Below are positions 15,368-17,525 of a stretch of 17,525 nucleotides of DNA, in pieces. Location: contig DKPS01000117.1 of assembly GCA_002471345.1 (NCBI GenBank), positions 1 to 17,525 on the forward strand, read 5' to 3'. This stretch comes from Saprospiraceae bacterium UBA7328. Its GTDB lineage: Bacteria > Bacteroidota > Bacteroidia > Chitinophagales > Saprospiraceae. How positions within the stretch are numbered: the first letter of the stretch is position 1; every line of letters starts with the position of its first letter. A program made the position numbers and the translations under genes. The notes beneath the pieces are model-generated. The model ran no database searches and was not told the origin of the DNA. It saw only the letters and a list, made by a program, of their open reading frames with translations.

Positions 15368-15754
15368 GTGAATACACTATCTACAAATAATATCAAAATC
15401 AGCGCTATCTCTAAGTACGAGCCTGAGCAATCATTTCCTGGAAAAGGAAAATATGTCTATTCCTATTGGATTAAAATAGAAAACAAAGGAGACCTCTCCG
15501 TCCAACTGCTAAGTCGAGAATGGCTAATTAAAGATGCAAATCTGATGATTAGAGAAGTGAAAGGAGAAGGTGTCATTGGGAAACAACCTAAAATTGAAGG
15601 TGGAGGCTTTCACCAATATTCTTCTTGGTGTCCAGTATCAGCTCCAGTAGGACAAATGACAGGAAAGTATAAGATGAAAAGAATGATAGATGATTCATTC
15701 TTCTTTGTTGAGATTCCCCTTATTCCAATGGTTTACCCACCTTTGAAAAATTGA
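15368..15754 (+). CDS. apaG: ApaG domain protein
   Basis: This 128-aa protein consists of the single immunoglobulin-like ApaG domain, linked in enterobacteria to Co2+/Mg2+ homeostasis and Ap4A metabolism but without an agreed biochemical function. Family blocks are YVYSYWIKIENKGDLSVQLL with SREWLI, REVKGEGVIGKQP, and the GGGFHQYSSWCPVSAPVGQM stretch with GKYKM after it. The start is GTG: no in-frame ATG exists near the expected N-terminus, and NIKISAISKY matches the usual beginning. A four-codon ATG ORF (15357-15371) preceded by AAGGA overlaps this GTG, which might couple initiation. A bidirectional hairpin follows the stop. Confidence 0.93.
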   Translation: MNTLSTNNIKISAISKYEPEQSFPGKGKYVYSYWIKIENKGDLSVQLLSREWLIKDANLMIREVKGEGVIGKQPKIEGGGFHQYSSWCPVSAPVGQMTGKYKMKRMIDDSFFFVEIPLIPMVYPPLKN

Positions 15755-15800
15755 GAAAATAAAACATGGCCAATTCTAATGAAAGGCCAAGTCTTATTTC
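15755..15800. terminator. Bidirectional terminator between apaG and htpG
   Basis: An imperfect inverted repeat pairs 15755-15771 (GAAAATAAAACATGGCC) with 15785-15800 (GGCCAAGTCTTATTTC) across a 13-base loop. It starts directly after the apaG stop and ends 12 bases before the htpG stop. On the minus strand the stem is followed by CAATTTTTC, a short T tract; the plus-strand tail is weaker. Position between convergent genes supports the call. Confidence 0.5.
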
Positions 15801-15812
15801 ATCAATTATTTT

Positions 15813-17525
15813 TTAGGAAACAAATTCCAAACTTCTTTTAATAAAAGCTGAAAGGTTTTCTCCTTTAAGCATGTTCTGATTCAATTTTCCTAAATCAACT
15901 AAATACTTACAGAAAGATTCTTTCCGCTCTGTCCCCTTCATTTTTAATAGCTTTTGAGCTACAAGAGGGTGATTGGTGTTAACTATGATATTGTAGAATT
16001 CTGGCATTTCATTCTTACCCATGGTCTGAAAAGATTGCATCTCTTGCATTCTTCTCATGAATTCTGGTTTTGTTATCAATATTGGATTTTCATCAGGAGA
16101 CATAGCCTTGAGTTCTAGTTTACTAGAATCATCAACTAATGCAGCTTTAAAGAGGTCCTCTACCTTTTTTTGTTCCTTTTCTGACATTACCGATTCTACC
16201 TCTTCATCAGTTTGTACTAGGTTGTCAGTGACATCACTATCTATTCTCACAAAAGTAACATCAGTGAGTTTTTGCTCTAGATGTTGCATAAAATGGTTGT
16301 CAATAATATTGTCCATTTCCAATACATCATACCCTTTATTCTTAGCAGACTCAATGTAACTATGATGGTCTTTTGGGCTATTCGTGTATATGTGAATGAG
16401 TTTATCGTGTTTATCCTTCTGATTAACGGTGATTTTCTCTTTGTACTCTTCAAAAGTGAAGTGTTCTCCGTCTATATTTTTCAATAGGCAAATCTTCTCT
16501 GCTTTATCATGGAATTTTTCTTCGGAGAGCATTCCATATTTTACAAACACACTAATCTCCGGCCATTTCTCTTCATATGCCTTTCTATCTTCTTTATAAA
16601 GATCATTGAGCTTTTCTGCTACTTTCTTAGTGATATAAGAAGTGATCTTCTTTACATTTCCATCACTTTGAAGATAACTTCTAGACACATTCAAAGGAAT
16701 ATCAGGGCTATCTATAACACCATGAAGTAGTGTTAAAAATTCTGGCACAATTTCACTTACATCATCAGTAACATATACTTGATTGCTGTATAGCTGAATT
16801 TTATTCTTTTGTACTTCGATAGAATTACTTACTCTAGGGAAGTAGAGAATACCTGTCAAATCAAAAGGGAAATCAATATTCAGATGTATCCAAAACAATG
16901 GAGGCATTGACGTAGGATACAGCGTAGAATAGAATAACTGATAGTCTTCATCACTTATTTCTGAAGGTGTTCTTTTCCAAAGTGGAGCAACATTATTGAT
17001 AATGTTATCAACTTCAGTTTTAATTTCTTTTCTATCATCTCCTTCACCTTCCCACTCTGATTCTTCCCTTGTGCCAAACTGTACAGTAACAGGTAAAAAT
17101 TTACAATATTTCTGAAGAAGGCTCTCTATTCTTGCCTTTTCTAAAAACTCTTTACTCTCCTCATTGATATGTAAGATTATTTCTGTTCCCCTTTCCTCTT
17201 TTTCTATATCCTCTAGGGTATACTCAGTGGTACCAGTACATGTCCATCTTACCGCCTTATCTTCTTCTCTGTATGACCTTGTATTGACCTCCACCTTGTC
17301 GGACACCATAAAGGCTGAATAAAAACCTAATCCAAAATGACCAATGATTGATGATTCATCTTTATACTTATCAAGAAACTCTTGTGCGGATGAAAAAGCA
17401 ACTTGATTGAGGTATTTCATTACCTCATCTTCTGACATCCCAATACCTCTATCTCTAATGATTAATTTGTCATCTTCAATATCCACATTGATGAGTAAAT
17501 CACCAATTTCGCCTTTTACTTCTCC
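15813..17525 (-). CDS. htpG: Hsp90-family chaperone HtpG (N-terminus outside window)
   Basis: This is an ATP-dependent Hsp90 chaperone in the cytoplasm. The frame is open from the right edge to the stop at 15813, showing 570 residues; bacterial HtpG is usually about 605-630, so roughly the first 40-50 residues, with the first ATP-binding motif, lie beyond the window. Visible GHKL motifs are DRGIGM (visible residues 25-30) and IGHFGLGF (61-68), followed by RGTEIILHI, the middle domain with PLNVSRSYLQSD and its catalytic arginine, and the C-terminal dimerisation region. The GTG at 17486 is an internal valine codon, not the start: the 13 codons upstream (GEVKGEIGDLLIN) continue the family sequence. 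The gene is convergent with apaG. Confidence 0.97.
   Translation of the reverse strand, partial: GEVKGEIGDLLINVDIEDDKLIIRDRGIGMSEDEVMKYLNQVAFSSAQEFLDKYKDESSIIGHFGLGFYSAFMVSDKVEVNTRSYREEDKAVRWTCTGTTEYTLEDIEKEERGTEIILHINEESKEFLEKARIESLLQKYCKFLPVTVQFGTREESEWEGEGDDRKEIKTEVDNIINNVAPLWKRTPSEISDEDYQLFYSTLYPTSMPPLFWIHLNIDFPFDLTGILYFPRVSNSIEVQKNKIQLYSNQVYVTDDVSEIVPEFLTLLHGVIDSPDIPLNVSRSYLQSDGNVKKITSYITKKVAEKLNDLYKEDRKAYEEKWPEISVFVKYGMLSEEKFHDKAEKICLLKNIDGEHFTFEEYKEKITVNQKDKHDKLIHIYTNSPKDHHSYIESAKNKGYDVLEMDNIIDNHFMQHLEQKLTDVTFVRIDSDVTDNLVQTDEEVESVMSEKEQKKVEDLFKAALVDDSSKLELKAMSPDENPILITKPEFMRRMQEMQSFQTMGKNEMPEFYNIIVNTNHPLVAQKLLKMKGTERKESFCKYLVDLGKLNQNMLKGENLSAFIKRSLEFVS

Overview
The window is AT-rich DNA that reads as the chromosome of a marine member of the Bacteroidota, probably of the Cytophagales type. 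Three things point there. It carries a DTE-type proteorhodopsin next to a Blh retinal-forming enzyme. It has Bacteroidota-specific families: a DUF6089-like barrel, a lysine/arginine-rich COX24-domain mini-protein, and an HU / TPR / RNase G neighbourhood. Most starts lack a Shine-Dalgarno sequence, while several are preceded by the Bacteroidota -7 element TAnnTTTG. No species is claimed.

Layout. Positions 1-363 hold a possible frameshifted ORF at the left edge (minus strand) and the proteorhodopsin promoter region. Positions 364-2066 (+) encode a light-driven proton pump (proteorhodopsin) and Blh, which cleaves beta-carotene to the retinal the pump needs; a near-perfect 18-bp hairpin with a T tract separates them. 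Positions 2256-3119 (-) encode a lipoprotein form of cyclohexadienyl dehydratase (PheC type). Divergent from it, 3211-4470 (+) is a DAO-family FAD oxidoreductase interrupted by one in-frame TAA. Positions 4481-7884 (-) form a two-gene unit: a large lipoprotein with a beta-propeller, HEAT-like repeats and a C-terminal cytochrome c domain, then a small His-rich MoaF-like lipoprotein.

Positions 8007-9256 (-) encode a DUF6089-like outer-membrane barrel followed by YjbQ, behind a good TAnnTTTG promoter. Positions 9301-10320 (-) encode a radical SAM/SPASM protein. The remainder is largely translation, RNA and protein-quality housekeeping: peptidyl-tRNA hydrolase (+), RNase G (-), a candidate structured non-coding RNA (+, 12746-12901), a 29-residue COX24-domain protein (-), a membrane-anchored TPR protein (-), an HU-family protein (-), YicC endoribonuclease (+), ApaG (+), and HtpG (-), which runs off the right edge.

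The parts most worth a second look are the 6S-RNA-like nested hairpin at 12746-12901 with a T6 tail, the 29-residue COX24-type gene beside it, the hairpin between proteorhodopsin and blh, the single nonsense codon in the FAD oxidoreductase, and the lipoprotein-anchored PheC. No CRISPR array, tRNA, rRNA or intact mobile element was seen.
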